From: Leclercia sp. UBA7405
Lineage (GTDB): Bacteria > Pseudomonadota > Gammaproteobacteria > Enterobacterales > Enterobacteriaceae
DNA length: 21,996 nt
NCBI GenBank assembly: GCA_002469605.1
Contig: DKMV01000065.1
Span: forward strand, 1-21,996
Reading direction: 5' to 3'
The notes below the pieces were generated by a model. The model made no database searches, had not been told where the DNA came from, and saw nothing but the letters and a program-made list of their open reading frames with translations. Both the position numbers and the translations under genes were made by a program. Shown piece by piece: positions 9,378 through 18,280 of this stretch (positions are counted from its first letter, which is position 1; every line of letters begins with the position of its first letter).

Positions 9378-10805
9378 TTATTTACGTGCGGCCAGCATGG
9401 CGGTCAGCTTTTCTGCCCAGGCTTTGGTTTCAGGCAGATCCTGTACCGGCTGGCTGTAATGTCCACGGTTATCCGGCGCAACCGGGGTGGTGGCGTCGAT
9501 AATCAGCTTGTCGGTGATCCCCGCCGGGCTTGAACCTGGATCGAGCTCCAGTACCGACATATTCGGCAGCTGCACCAGATCGCCCGCCGCGTTCACCTTG
9601 GACGAAAGCGCCCACATCACCTGCGGCAGGTTAAAGGGATCCACATCTTCATCTACCATAATCACCATCTTCACGTAGCCCAGACCGTGCGGGGTGGTCA
9701 TGGCGCGCAGGCCGACCGCGCGGGCAAAGCCGCCGTAGCGTTTTTTGGTGGAGATAATCGCCAGCAGGCCGTGGGTGTACATGGCGTTCACCGCCTGCAC
9801 TTCCGGGAACTCGGCCTTCAGCTGCTGGTAGAGCGGCACGCAGGTGGCCGGCCCCATCAGATAGTCGATCTCGGTCCAGGGCATGCCCAGGTAGAGCGAC
9901 TCGAAAATGGGTTTAGTGCGGTAAGAGACCTTATCAATGCGCACCACGGTCATGTTGCGCCCGCCGGAGTAGTGGCCGGTAAACTCGCCGAAGGGCCCTT
10001 CGATTTCGCGCTTGCGCCCTTCAATAACCCCTTCGAGGATCACTTCTGACCCCCAGGGCACGTCGAAGCCGGTAAGGGGGGCCGTGGCAATGGGGTACGG
10101 GCTTTCGCGCAGCGCACCGGCCATCTCGTACTCTGACTGATCGTATTTCAGCGGCGTCGCCCCCATCAGGGTGATGATAGGATCGTTGCCCAGGGTGATG
10201 GCAATCGGCAGATCCTGGCCGCGCTCCTCCGCTTTGTGCAGATGCAGCGCGATATCATGCATCGGTACCGGCTGCAGGCCCAGCTTGCGCTTGCCTTTCA
10301 CCTCCATGCGGTAGATGCCGACGTTCTGCTTGCCGAAGTTGTCGGGATCGAGCGGATCCCGGGAGACCACGCAGGCCTTATCCAGATAAAAACCACCGTC
10401 GCCGTCGTTCAGGCGAAAGAGCGGCAAAATGTCGAACAGGTTAATCTCATCGCCATCGACGCTGTTTTCTGCCCAGGCCGGGTTCGCACGCCGCTCTGGC
10501 GCGACGGGGAAGTTATCCCAGCGACGGATAAACTCATCGATCTGCTTTTTGACCGGCGTATTTGGTGCCAGCCCCATAGAGATGGCGTGGTTCTGCCAGG
10601 AGCCGATGGTGTTCATGGTGACCCGGGCGTCGGTAAAGCCGCGAATATTATCAAACCACAGGGCCGGCGCGCCGTCGCCAATACGCCCGGTGGCGTTAGC
10701 GGCCGCCGCCAGATCCGGCTCGGCGTTGACCTCTTCTTCAATTTTCAGCAGTTGCCCTTGCTCATCAAGCGCCTGCAAAAAGCTTCTTAAATCATCAAAT
10801 GCCAT
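9378..10805 (-). CDS. ecdC: UbiD-family hydroxyarylic acid decarboxylase subunit C
   Basis: Prenylated-FMN-dependent decarboxylase of 475 aa (UbiD family, EcdC/VdcC/KpdC type) that removes the carboxyl group of hydroxybenzoates such as protocatechuate, 4-hydroxybenzoate or vanillate. The exact substrate cannot be read from sequence. Conserved UbiD features include DFGKQNVGIYRMEVKG-like cofactor-site residues (starting at DPDNFGKQNVGIYR), GNDPIITLMGATPL, and the glutamate-rich REIEGPFGEFTGHYSGG segment. The ATG at 10805 is preferred: AGGAG lies 7 nt upstream, while the alternative ATG at 10811 is only 1 nt from it. The start overlaps the end of ecdB by 11 nt, implying coupled translation and supply of the prenyl-FMN cofactor by EcdB. 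Confidence 0.92.
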   Translation of the reverse strand: MAFDDLRSFLQALDEQGQLLKIEEEVNAEPDLAAAANATGRIGDGAPALWFDNIRGFTDARVTMNTIGSWQNHAISMGLAPNTPVKKQIDEFIRRWDNFPVAPERRANPAWAENSVDGDEINLFDILPLFRLNDGDGGFYLDKACVVSRDPLDPDNFGKQNVGIYRMEVKGKRKLGLQPVPMHDIALHLHKAEERGQDLPIAITLGNDPIITLMGATPLKYDQSEYEMAGALRESPYPIATAPLTGFDVPWGSEVILEGVIEGRKREIEGPFGEFTGHYSGGRNMTVVRIDKVSYRTKPIFESLYLGMPWTEIDYLMGPATCVPLYQQLKAEFPEVQAVNAMYTHGLLAIISTKKRYGGFARAVGLRAMTTPHGLGYVKMVIMVDEDVDPFNLPQVMWALSSKVNAAGDLVQLPNMSVLELDPGSSPAGITDKLIIDATTPVAPDNRGHYSQPVQDLPETKAWAEKLTAMLAARK

Positions 10806-11397
10806 CTTCATTCTCCTGTGAAAAATGCTTTGCCCCCTGCAAACCCTGCCAGCGGCGCGCTTTTTTATGCTCAAGGCCAAACTGGTCAAGTACGCGGGTC
10901 ACAATGTGCTGGGTAATGTCATCGGCGGTTTGCGGGTGGTTGTAATACGCGGGCATCGGCGGCACCATCGCCACCCCCATCCGGGAGAGCGCCAGCATAT
11001 TCTCCAGATGAATGGTGCTAAGCGGCGTTTCACGCGGAACCAGCACCAGCCTGCGCCCCTCTTTGAGCACCACGTCGGCGGCGCGTCCCACCAGCCCCTC
11101 GGCATAGCCTGCGCGGATACCCGCCAGCGTTTTCATGCTGCAGGGAATGACAATCATGCCGTCGGTACGAAAAGAGCCCGATGAGATGGTCGCAGCCTGA
11201 TCGGCCGGGCTATGGACTACATCCGCCAGCGCGGCCACCTCTCTGGCGCTGAAAGGCGTCTCCAGCTCGATGGTGGTTTTGGCCCATTTCGACATTACCA
11301 GGTGGGTCTCCACCTCCGGCATCTCACGCAATGCCTGAAGCAGCGCCACGCCCAGGGGGGCGCCCGTTGCGCCGGTCATTCCAACGATCAATCTCAT
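10795..11397 (-). CDS. ecdB: UbiX-like flavin prenyltransferase (decarboxylase subunit B)
   Basis: Flavin prenyltransferase of 200 aa (UbiX/Pad1 family) that joins a dimethylallyl group to FMN, making the prenyl-FMN needed by the UbiD-type enzyme EcdC. Family signatures are the N-terminal GMTGATGAPLG (residues 6-16), the SSGSFRTDGMIVIPCSMKTLAGI block (about 71-93, read from SSGSF to LAGI), the RRLVLVPRETPLS motif and the PAYYNHP segment near the C-terminus. AGAGGT provides a Shine-Dalgarno upstream of the ATG at 11397. It is the first gene of the ecdBCD operon and lies divergent to a MarR regulator, with two operator-like palindromes between them. It is distinct from the housekeeping ubiX, which is elsewhere in enteric chromosomes. 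Confidence 0.92.
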   Translation of the reverse strand: MRLIVGMTGATGAPLGVALLQALREMPEVETHLVMSKWAKTTIELETPFSAREVAALADVVHSPADQAATISSGSFRTDGMIVIPCSMKTLAGIRAGYAEGLVGRAADVVLKEGRRLVLVPRETPLSTIHLENMLALSRMGVAMVPPMPAYYNHPQTADDITQHIVTRVLDQFGLEHKKARRWQGLQGAKHFSQENEDGI

Positions 11398-11417
11398 TCA
11401 TTACCTCTTAATCTTTT

Positions 11418-11433
11418 TGTTCGTATACGAACA
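11418..11433. promoter_or_regulatory. Perfect 16-bp palindrome, candidate MarR operator 1
   Basis: TGTTCGTATACGAACA is a perfect palindrome 21 bp upstream of the ecdB start codon, just downstream of the predicted ecdB -10. MarR-family dimers bind palindromes of this size. Repression of ecdBCD by the divergent MarR protein is the natural reading. Confidence 0.7.
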
Positions 11434-11438
11434 TTAAG

Positions 11439-11470
11439 ATAACCCTACACCCGATCGGGCTGGCTGACAA
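11439..11470 (-). promoter_or_regulatory. Candidate ecdBCD promoter
   Basis: On the minus strand TTGTCA matches the -35 consensus at 5/6. After 17 bp it is followed by TAGGGT, a poor -10 (3/6). The predicted start lies next to the palindrome at 11418-11433. A 10-bp palindrome CCCGATCGGG (11450-11459) lies in the spacer. The weak -10 suggests an activator or a misplaced hexamer. Confidence 0.35.
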
Positions 11471-11473
11471 GAT

Positions 11474-11489
11474 CGTTCGCACACGATCG
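11474..11489. promoter_or_regulatory. Imperfect palindrome, candidate MarR operator 2
   Basis: CGTTCGCACACGATCG keeps the TTCG-N4-CGA pattern of the perfect palindrome at 11418-11433. It is also embedded in GATCGT-N6-ACGATC (11471-11488). The centres of the two sites are 56 bp apart. It lies upstream of the ecdB -35 and could also affect the divergent marR promoter. Confidence 0.5.
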
Positions 11490-11513
11490 CACCCGCGGTT
11501 AAAAATCGCCGCG

Positions 11514-11542
11514 TTAATTTCCCGCGCGATTAGGGCTATCAT
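11514..11542 (+). promoter_or_regulatory. Candidate promoter of the marR-type gene
   Basis: TTAATT (11514-11519) and TATCAT (11537-11542) are spaced by 17 bp; the -10 matches at 5/6. The predicted start near 11549 leaves a leader of about 23 nt carrying CCGGAG before the ATG at 11572. Confidence 0.45.
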
Positions 11543-11571
11543 AGGTGCATGATGAGTAAGCCGGAGTGTTC

Positions 11572-11979
11572 ATGAAACTACGACAAGAGGCGTTCCACCT
11601 GTTACGCCAGCTTTTTCAGCAGCATACGGCGCGCTGGCAGCATGCTCTGCCTGAACTGACAAAGCCGCAGTATGCGGTTATGCGATCCATTGCCGAACAT
11701 CCGGGAATAGAACAGGTGGCCTTAACCGAAGTGGCGGTAAGCACCAAAGCGACCCTCGCCGAAATGCTCAGCCGGATGGAAGCCCGCGGGCTGGTAAAGC
11801 GCGAGCAGGATCCGGCGGACAAACGCCGCCGCTTTGTGTTTTTGACGCCGGAGGGAGCAGCGCTGCTCGCCCGCAGCCGGCCGGTCAGTAGCGGCGTGGA
11901 TGAGGCCTTTCTGGGCCGCTTAAGCGAGGATGAACGCGCGCAGTTCTCTGCGCTGATACAAAAAATGATGGACGACTAG
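11572..11979 (+). CDS. MarR-family transcriptional regulator of the ecd operon
   Basis: Winged-helix regulator of 135 aa. The recognition helix region reads LTEVAVSTKATLAEMLSRME (about 51-70). It is followed by the MarR wing, RGLVKREQDPADKRRRFVFLTPEG, in which the DxRxR-type signature is DPADKRRR. Divergent placement against ecdBCD with shared palindromes indicates a repressor that senses hydroxyarylic acids; the ligand is inferred. GGAG lies 5 nt before the ATG at 11572. A GTG two codons upstream is the only other nearby start and overlaps the Shine-Dalgarno. The 3' end overlaps the convergent LysR gene by 4 nt. Confidence 0.88.
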   Translation: MKLRQEAFHLLRQLFQQHTARWQHALPELTKPQYAVMRSIAEHPGIEQVALTEVAVSTKATLAEMLSRMEARGLVKREQDPADKRRRFVFLTPEGAALLARSRPVSSGVDEAFLGRLSEDERAQFSALIQKMMDD

Positions 11980-12863
11980 CCCATCCGCTGGCGCAAAAAA
12001 TCGATGAAGGTGCGTACCCTGGCGGGAACGTGCTGCGCATCGGGATAGAGCGCATAAACGCCCTGGCGGCTAAAACGGTAGTCAGGAAGCAGCTGCACCA
12101 GCTCCCCCTGCGCTATCGCCTCCTTCACCAGCCATTCCGGCAGTAACGCCACCCCACTCCCCGCACGCGCAAAGGCCATCAGCGCCTGCGCGCTGTCGGC
12201 GACAATCTGCGGCGTGCTACTTATTTCCAGCGTTTCCCGCTGCCCCGCCTGATGGGTGACCTCCCAGCGCAGCGGCGTGGGCAGGCGCTCGTGGATTATC
12301 CAGGGGGCGCTGGCCAGCGCCTGCAGGGAATCCACCCGATGCCTTTCCTGCCAGCCCGGGGACGCCACCGGCAAAATAGCGAAACGAGAAATCAGCGCGG
12401 CGTGGTAGCGGGAGTCGGCCAGGGTGCCGAGGCGAATGGCGACATCAAACCGCTCGGAGATAAGATCCTCATGGCGGGAAGAAGAGGCGTGCCGTACCCG
12501 CAGCCCGGGGTGAAGCTGACAAAACTCAGCCAGCAGCGGGATAACCACCTGCGCACCGAACTCCGGCGTGGTGGTGATACGCAGAGAGCCGCTCAACCCG
12601 GTATGGTTGGTCCGCACATCGTCCTGCAGACATTCGGCCTCTTTTAACAGAGCTACGCCGCGCTGGTAAAAAAGCTGCCCCGGCTCGGTCAGGGTAAGCT
12701 GCCGCGTCGAGCGGATTAACAGCGTCACGCCGAGCTCCTTTTCAAGCTGGCGAACGTTAAAGCTGACCACGGCTTTGGTGAGCCCCAGGTTCTGCGCCGC
12801 TGCGGTGAAACTTCCGCTGTCAACCACCGCGGCAAAGAGGGTCATTCGCTGCAAATTCAGCAT
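11976..12863 (-). CDS. LysR-family transcriptional regulator
   Basis: LysR-type regulator of 295 aa of the CrgA-like group. The N-terminal helix-turn-helix is SGSFTAAAQNLGLTKAVVSF (about 16-35), followed by the linker helix QLEKELGVTLLIRSTRQLTLT and an effector-binding domain from about residue 90. The ATG at 12863 is preferred because a GGA lies upstream and the family begins near LNLQRM. The upstream ATG at 12878 directly abuts the operator-like repeat at 12879-12897 and has no Shine-Dalgarno. The gene is divergent to an MFS transporter gene, which it probably controls, and convergent with the marR gene (4-nt overlap). The specific ligand cannot be told from sequence. Confidence 0.88.
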   Translation of the reverse strand: MLNLQRMTLFAAVVDSGSFTAAAQNLGLTKAVVSFNVRQLEKELGVTLLIRSTRQLTLTEPGQLFYQRGVALLKEAECLQDDVRTNHTGLSGSLRITTTPEFGAQVVIPLLAEFCQLHPGLRVRHASSSRHEDLISERFDVAIRLGTLADSRYHAALISRFAILPVASPGWQERHRVDSLQALASAPWIIHERLPTPLRWEVTHQAGQRETLEISSTPQIVADSAQALMAFARAGSGVALLPEWLVKEAIAQGELVQLLPDYRFSRQGVYALYPDAQHVPARVRTFIDFLRQRMG

Positions 12864-12878
12864 CGTAGGGTCCGGCAT

Positions 12879-12897
12879 TGTCAAAATAGATTTGACA
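12879..12897. promoter_or_regulatory. Candidate LysR binding site
   Basis: TGTCAAA-N5-TTTGACA is a perfect 7-bp inverted repeat in the divergent lysR/MFS gap. Its centre (12888) is about 65 bp upstream of the predicted MFS transcription start, the classic recognition position of LysR regulators. It also lies over the predicted lysR start: a -10-like TATACT (minus strand, 12897-12902) sits beside it, which would allow autorepression. Confidence 0.6.
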
Positions 12898-12917
12898 GTA
12901 TATCGCTGCGTCCGCCG

Positions 12918-12946
12918 TTTATCTCCCGCCTTTCGCCGGATAGATT
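12918..12946 (+). promoter_or_regulatory. Candidate MFS gene promoter
   Basis: TTTATC (12918-12923) and TAGATT (12941-12946) are spaced by 17 bp and match consensus at 3/6 and 4/6. The weakness suits an activator-dependent promoter, with the LysR-like repeat centred near -65. Confidence 0.4.
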
Positions 12947-12971
12947 ACGCCCTCTTAATGGAGGAATAAAA

Positions 12972-14180
12972 ATGACCTACCGCAGCAAAGTCGCGGCAGT
13001 CTATCTGCTGGGTTTCTTTCTCGACCTGATTAATATGTTTATCGCCAGCGTCGCCTTTCCCGCCATGGCGACCGCCCTTGATGCCTCCCCCGCAACCCTG
13101 GCATGGGTGAGCAATGGTTATATCGCCGGGCTTACGCTGGCGATCCCCTTTAGCGCATCGCTCACGCGCTTCTTCGGCGCACGGCGGGTGTTCATTCTTT
13201 CTCTTGGCCTGTTTACGCTGGCGGGTGCAGCGGCCGGCCTCTCGGGCTCGCTGGAGAGCCTGATCGCGTGGCGGATCGTTCAGGGGATGGGAGGAGGAGT
13301 GTTAATCCCGGTAGGACAGGCGCTGACGTGGCAGAAATTTGCGCCCCATGAACGGGCCAGATTATCGTCGCTGGTGATGATGATCGCCCTGCTGGCGCCC
13401 GCCGCCTCTCCGGCCGTCGGCGGGCTGCTGGTGCAGTCCTTCGGCTGGCGGTGGATTTTCTTCGCCCCCCTTCCCACGGCCCTTCTCACGCTGCTGCTGG
13501 CAATAGTCTGGTTAAAAAACGACGAGCCGGTGCGCCTTTCCGGCCGGTGGCTGCACCTGCCACTGCTGGCCAACCCGCTGCTGCGATTTTCAATGCTGGT
13601 CTATTTGTGCGTGCCGGGAATGTTTATCGGCGTCAATCTGGTGAGCATGTTCTATCTTCAGAGCGTGGTAAAGCTCGCTCCCGCGCTGACCGGAGCGCTG
13701 ATGCTCCCCTGGTCAGCAGCTTCGTTTGCGGCGATTATGGCAACCGGCAAATTATTTAACCACACCGGCCCGCGCCCGCTCATTCTGACCGGCTGTCTGC
13801 TGCAGGCAGCGGGCATTGCGTTATTAACCTTTGTCGGTGCGGCCCCTTCCCATAGCCTGCCGCTTGTCGCCTTTGCCCTGATGGGCTCAGGGGGAAGTTT
13901 GTGCAGCAGCGCCGCACAGAGCTGCGCTTTTTTGACAATACATCATGATGATATGCCCGATGCCAGCGCCCTGTGGAACCTCAATCGCCAGCTGAGTTTT
14001 TTTGCCGGGGCCACGCTGCTAACGCTCCTGCTCGGCCAGTTGCAGCAGCGCTTTTCGCCGCTGGCAGCATGGCACAGTATATTTTTTATCGCCGCGGCCA
14101 TCACTCTGATCCCCGCCGTGGCACTTCTGAAATTTAATAACCGGAGGGTCGTTATCGACCTGCAGAAGGAGAAGCAATGA
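12972..14180 (+). CDS. MFS transporter (drug-efflux type)
   Basis: Integral inner-membrane protein of 402 aa with about twelve hydrophobic segments. It is probably a proton-coupled exporter of the drug:H+ antiporter type. The motif A-like loop between TM2 and TM3 is ASLTRFFGARR. The antiporter motif C in TM5 is SPAVGGLL, followed by SFGWRWIFF, a pattern seen in EmrB/QacA-like pumps. AWVSNGYIAG in TM2 is also EmrB-like. GAGGAA precedes the ATG at 12972 by 6 nt. Its divergent LysR regulator and a downstream gene overlapping by ATGA (14177-14180) form one module. The substrate is unknown. Confidence 0.85.
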   Translation: MTYRSKVAAVYLLGFFLDLINMFIASVAFPAMATALDASPATLAWVSNGYIAGLTLAIPFSASLTRFFGARRVFILSLGLFTLAGAAAGLSGSLESLIAWRIVQGMGGGVLIPVGQALTWQKFAPHERARLSSLVMMIALLAPAASPAVGGLLVQSFGWRWIFFAPLPTALLTLLLAIVWLKNDEPVRLSGRWLHLPLLANPLLRFSMLVYLCVPGMFIGVNLVSMFYLQSVVKLAPALTGALMLPWSAASFAAIMATGKLFNHTGPRPLILTGCLLQAAGIALLTFVGAAPSHSLPLVAFALMGSGGSLCSSAAQSCAFLTIHHDDMPDASALWNLNRQLSFFAGATLLTLLLGQLQQRFSPLAAWHSIFFIAAAITLIPAVALLKFNNRRVVIDLQKEKQ

Positions 14181-14554
14181 ACCGCTATATTCAGGAAATT
14201 ATCGACGCGCACGTACTTATTGAGAAATGGCTGGGTAAGAGGGAGGGAACGCTGGAGGTGCTGCTGTCGCGCTTTGGCGAGGATTTTACCATGGTTGCCC
14301 CAACGGGCGCCTGCCTGGATTATGCGGCAGTGGCCGCTTTTTTTGCCAGCCAGGGCGCAGGCCGACCAGGGCTGAAGATCGCTCTTGACGCACTAACGGT
14401 GGTCACGCAGTGGGAGAACGGCGCGGTGGTGAACTACCGTGAAACCCAGACCCGCCCGGACCAGCCGGTAAACGTACGCTGGTCTACCGCCGTTCTGCAC
14501 CAGAATGAGAGAGCGATAACCTGGCGCCTGCTGCACGAGACCGCCCATCCGTGA
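14177..14554 (+). CDS. NTF2/SnoaL-like protein coupled to the MFS gene
   Basis: Protein of 125 aa with the look of the NTF2-like/DUF4440 fold: an N-terminal helix (YIQEIIDAHVLIEKWLG), an FTMVAPTGACLDYAAVAAFFA segment (quoted from FTMV to FFAS) that resembles the cone-fold strand-helix, then strands ending in VNVRWSTAVLHQ and ITWRLLHETA. Such proteins bind small hydrophobic molecules or act as isomerases or associated domains. No catalytic residues can be assigned here, so the function is unknown. It overlaps the MFS stop as ATGA, with AGGAG just upstream, and so is translationally coupled to the transporter. A bidirectional terminator follows. Confidence 0.75.
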   Translation: MNRYIQEIIDAHVLIEKWLGKREGTLEVLLSRFGEDFTMVAPTGACLDYAAVAAFFASQGAGRPGLKIALDALTVVTQWENGAVVNYRETQTRPDQPVNVRWSTAVLHQNERAITWRLLHETAHP

Positions 14555-14560
14555 GGCAAA

Positions 14561-14590
14561 AAAAAGGCCGGTCTTTCGACCGGCCTTTTT
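14561..14590. terminator. Bidirectional terminator between the NTF2-like gene and rpoS
   Basis: AAAAAGGCCGGTC (14561-14573), loop TTTC, GACCGGCCTTTTT (14578-14590). The 13-base arms are perfectly complementary and give a U tail on both strands. It ends the MFS operon on the plus strand and the rpoS transcript on the minus strand. Confidence 0.93.
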
Positions 14591-14603
14591 AACGAAAAGT
14601 TGC

Positions 14604-15596
14604 TTACTCGCGGAACAGCGCTTCGATATTCAGCCCTTGCCCCTGCAGGATTTCACGCAGGCGACGCAGACCTTCAACCTGAATCTGACGAACACGTTCA
14701 CGAGTCAGACCGATTTCACGGCCAACATCTTCCAGTGTCGCAGCTTCATAGCCCAGCAGGCCGAAACGGCGTGCCAGCACTTCACGCTGTTTGGCGTTCA
14801 GTTCGAACAGCCATTTGACGATGCTCTGCTTCATGTCATCGTCCTGCGTGGTGTCTTCCGGACCGTTGTCTTTCTCATCGGCCAGGATGTCCAGCAGTGC
14901 TTTTTCGGAATCGCCACCCAGCGGGGTGTCAACCGAGGTAATACGCTCGTTGAGACGCAGCATACGGCTTACGTCATCCACCGGTTTATCCAGCTGCTCG
15001 GCAATCTCTTCCGCACTTGGCTCGTGGTCCAGCTTATGGGACAACTCGCGCGCAGTACGCAGATAGACGTTCAGCTCTTTAACGATGTGAATCGGCAGGC
15101 GGATCGTACGGGTTTGGTTCATGATTGCCCGTTCGATAGTCTGTCGGATCCACCAGGTGGCGTAAGTTGAGAAACGGAACCCACGTTCAGGGTCAAACTT
15201 CTCAACCGCACGGATCAGCCCCAGGTTGCCCTCTTCAATCAGATCCAGCAGTGCCAGACCACGATTGCTGTAACGACGGGCAATCTTCACAACCAGACGC
15301 AGGTTACTTTCAATCATGCGGCGGCGTGAAGCGACATCACCACGCAGTGCACGACGCGCGAAATAAACTTCCTCTTCTGCTGTTAACAGTGGGGAGTATC
15401 CGATCTCCCCAAGGTAAAGCTGAGTCGCGTCAAGCACACGTTGTGTGGCACCCTGCGATAACAGCTCTTCTTCAGCTAAATCGTTATCACTGGGTTCCTC
15501 TTCTACTAAGGCTTTCTCGTCGAAAACCTCAGCTCCGTTCTCATCAAATTCCGCGTCTTCATTTAAATCATGAACTTTCAGCGTATTCTGACTCAT
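14604..15596 (-). CDS. rpoS: RNA polymerase sigma factor RpoS (sigma-38)
   Basis: General stress and stationary-phase sigma factor of 330 aa, the full E. coli length. Region 1.2 starts near residue 55 ([13 protein letters not shown]). Region 2 includes [31 protein letters not shown] core binding and the [11 protein letters not shown] -10 recognition helix. Region 3 includes [12 protein letters not shown]. Region 4 ends in the helix-turn-helix [19 protein letters not shown]. Residue 110 is Ser where I recall Gly in E. coli. Conserved TAGGAGCC precedes the ATG. The gene is transcribed from a promoter inside nlpD and with nlpD. Leader elements for DsrA-type sRNAs and Hfq lie in the 3' part of nlpD. 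The frame is intact, so no attenuating rpoS mutation is present. Confidence 0.98.
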   Translation of the reverse strand: MSQNTLKVHDLNEDAEFDENGAEVFDEKALVEEEPSDNDLAEEELLSQGATQRVLDATQLYLGEIGYSPLLTAEEEVYFARRALRGDVASRRRMIESNLRLVVKIARRYSNRGLALLDLIEEGNLGLIRAVEKFDPERGFRFSTYATWWIRQTIERAIMNQTRTIRLPIHIVKELNVYLRTARELSHKLDHEPSAEEIAEQLDKPVDDVSRMLRLNERITSVDTPLGGDSEKALLDILADEKDNGPEDTTQDDDMKQSIVKWLFELNAKQREVLARRFGLLGYEAATLEDVGREIGLTRERVRQIQVEGLRRLREILQGQGLNIEALFRE

Positions 15597-15656
15597 AAAG
15601 GTGGCTCCTACCCGTGATCCCTGAACGAGACAACCGAAGTGGTTGGTCCCGCCAAA

Positions 15657-16781
15657 TTATCGCTGCGGTAAATATTGCAGCGGGTTTACGGATTTCCCCT
15701 TGTAACGAATTTCAAAATGCAAGCGTGTAGAACTGGTTCCGGTGCTACCCATGGTAGCTATTTTCTGCCCCGCCTTAACTTCTTGTTGTTCCCGGACCAG
15801 CATCGTATCGTTATGGGCGTAGGCACTCAGGTAATCATCGTTGTGTTTTATGATAATAAGATTACCGTAACCGCGCAGTGCGTTACCGGCATACACAACG
15901 CGTCCGTCTGAGGTCGCGATGATAGCCTGTCCCTTACTGCCTGCGATATCGATCCCTTTATTTCCCCCCTCGGAGGAAGAGAAGTTCTCGATAACCTTGC
16001 CATCAGTCGGCCAGCGCCATGAAGCAATCGGCGAGCTGGACGTTACACTGCTGGCTGTCGGCACGGTTGAACTAACCACAGGTGCCGTAACCGGTGCTGT
16101 GACCACGGTCGCAGTCCCAGTATTATTCGGCAACATCTTGTTAGCACTCTGTTCACCTGAGTCCTCAGAATACGTAATTACAGGTTGTGAAGCAACCACC
16201 GTGCTTGATTTTTGTGCAGGCGTCACGCTGTTATTTTGCGCAGAGACATCTGCCGCTGAAACGGTATTGCCTGGCGTAAGCGGTTTACCCGTCGCGTTAC
16301 CTACCTGCAGCGTCTGGCCGACATTCAGGCCATACGGGGCTTCTACGTTATTTCGCTGCGCCAGATCGCGGAAATCGTTCCCGGTAATCCAGGCAATATA
16401 GAACAAGGTATCGCCACGTTTAACGGTGTAGGTACTTCCGCCCGTATAGCTACCTTTCGGAATGTTCCCATACTTGCGGTTATACACAATGCGGCCATTT
16501 TCGGTCTGAACAGGTTGATCTACTGGCTGAATCTGCGTTGGCTGGATAACCGGTGCCTGGACAGGCTGAATTTGCGGAGTTTGTTGTGCTGTCGTGCTGC
16601 CCATCTTCGGCGGCGGGGTGATCAGCATACCACTGGATGTGTTACCTGAACCGCTATTGCCGCCCACGGAGCTCACCGGCGCAGGGGCGTTATCTGAAGA
16701 AGAACATCCCGCCAGCCAGAGTGAAACCAGTGATAATGCCGCAACACGGCTGATGGTGAATTTTGGGCTTCCCGCGCTCAT
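15657..16781 (-). CDS. nlpD: Murein hydrolase activator NlpD
   Basis: Outer-membrane lipoprotein of 374 aa that activates the amidase AmiC during septal peptidoglycan splitting. A lipoprotein signal ends in the lipobox LAGC (Cys26). A Pro/Gln/Thr-rich linker follows, then a LysM domain (about residues 117-161, [15 protein letters not shown]), a second low-complexity linker and a C-terminal LytM/M23 domain (about 258-372). The M23 metal-binding histidine of HxxxD is missing (GNKGIDIAG), as expected for a catalytically dead activator. GGGGGA precedes the ATG at 16781. Downstream coding sequence also contains the rpoS promoter and leader. The 117-bp gap to pcm shows no clear promoter hexamers beyond a GATAAT. 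Confidence 0.96.
   Translation of the reverse strand: MSAGSPKFTISRVAALSLVSLWLAGCSSSDNAPAPVSSVGGNSGSGNTSSGMLITPPPKMGSTTAQQTPQIQPVQAPVIQPTQIQPVDQPVQTENGRIVYNRKYGNIPKGSYTGGSTYTVKRGDTLFYIAWITGNDFRDLAQRNNVEAPYGLNVGQTLQVGNATGKPLTPGNTVSAADVSAQNNSVTPAQKSSTVVASQPVITYSEDSGEQSANKMLPNNTGTATVVTAPVTAPVVSSTVPTASSVTSSSPIASWRWPTDGKVIENFSSSEGGNKGIDIAGSKGQAIIATSDGRVVYAGNALRGYGNLIIIKHNDDYLSAYAHNDTMLVREQQEVKAGQKIATMGSTGTSSTRLHFEIRYKGKSVNPLQYLPQR
15690..15790 (-). promoter_or_regulatory. rpoS leader: sRNA pairing site and Hfq-binding (AAN)4 element
   Basis: Inside the end of nlpD, minus strand. The 23-base DsrA-type pairing site (AAATTCGTTACAAGGGG onward) occupies 15690-15712, that is -94 to -116 from the rpoS AUG, close to the reported E. 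coli position. The Hfq-binding element AACAACAAGAAG is at 15779-15790. Between them, the E. coli A6 tract is changed to AGAAAAT (15760-15766) by a synonymous CAA-to-CAG codon in nlpD. The roles are known from E. coli; conservation of function here is inferred. Confidence 0.75.
16167..16195 (-). promoter_or_regulatory. Candidate main rpoS promoter inside nlpD
   Basis: On the minus strand TTGCTT (16190-16195) and TATTCT (16167-16172) are spaced by 17 bp, matching 3/6 and 4/6. The predicted start near 16160 is about 564 nt upstream of the rpoS AUG. The E. coli rpoSp start lies about 567 nt upstream, so position supports the call more than hexamer quality does. Confidence 0.6.
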
Positions 16782-16898
16782 TTATCCCCCAGGAATATGA
16801 TAATTACCAGTCACTTAAAATTATCCGTGCAGGCACGAATCTTGTGCGCCTTCACCATACGCTGAATTGGCCTGAATAACCCTGGAAAAATCTGAGTC

Positions 16899-18260
<1,362 letters not shown>

Positions 18261-18280
<20 letters not shown>

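Noticed and set aside
12864..12884. Longer LysR starts at 12878 (ATG) or 12884 (TTG)
   Set aside because: Both place the start codon against or inside the TGTCAAA-N5-TTTGACA repeat with no Shine-Dalgarno; the ATG at 12863 fits the family N-terminus better. Not excluded experimentally.
12892..12897. Consensus TTGACA as a -35 for the MFS gene
   Set aside because: No acceptable -10 lies 16-18 bp downstream; the hexamer is better explained as one arm of the LysR-type inverted repeat.
14604..15596. Possible attenuated or broken rpoS
   Set aside because: The frame is complete at 330 codons with all sigma regions present; the Ser at residue 110 is a conservative difference and not evidence of loss.
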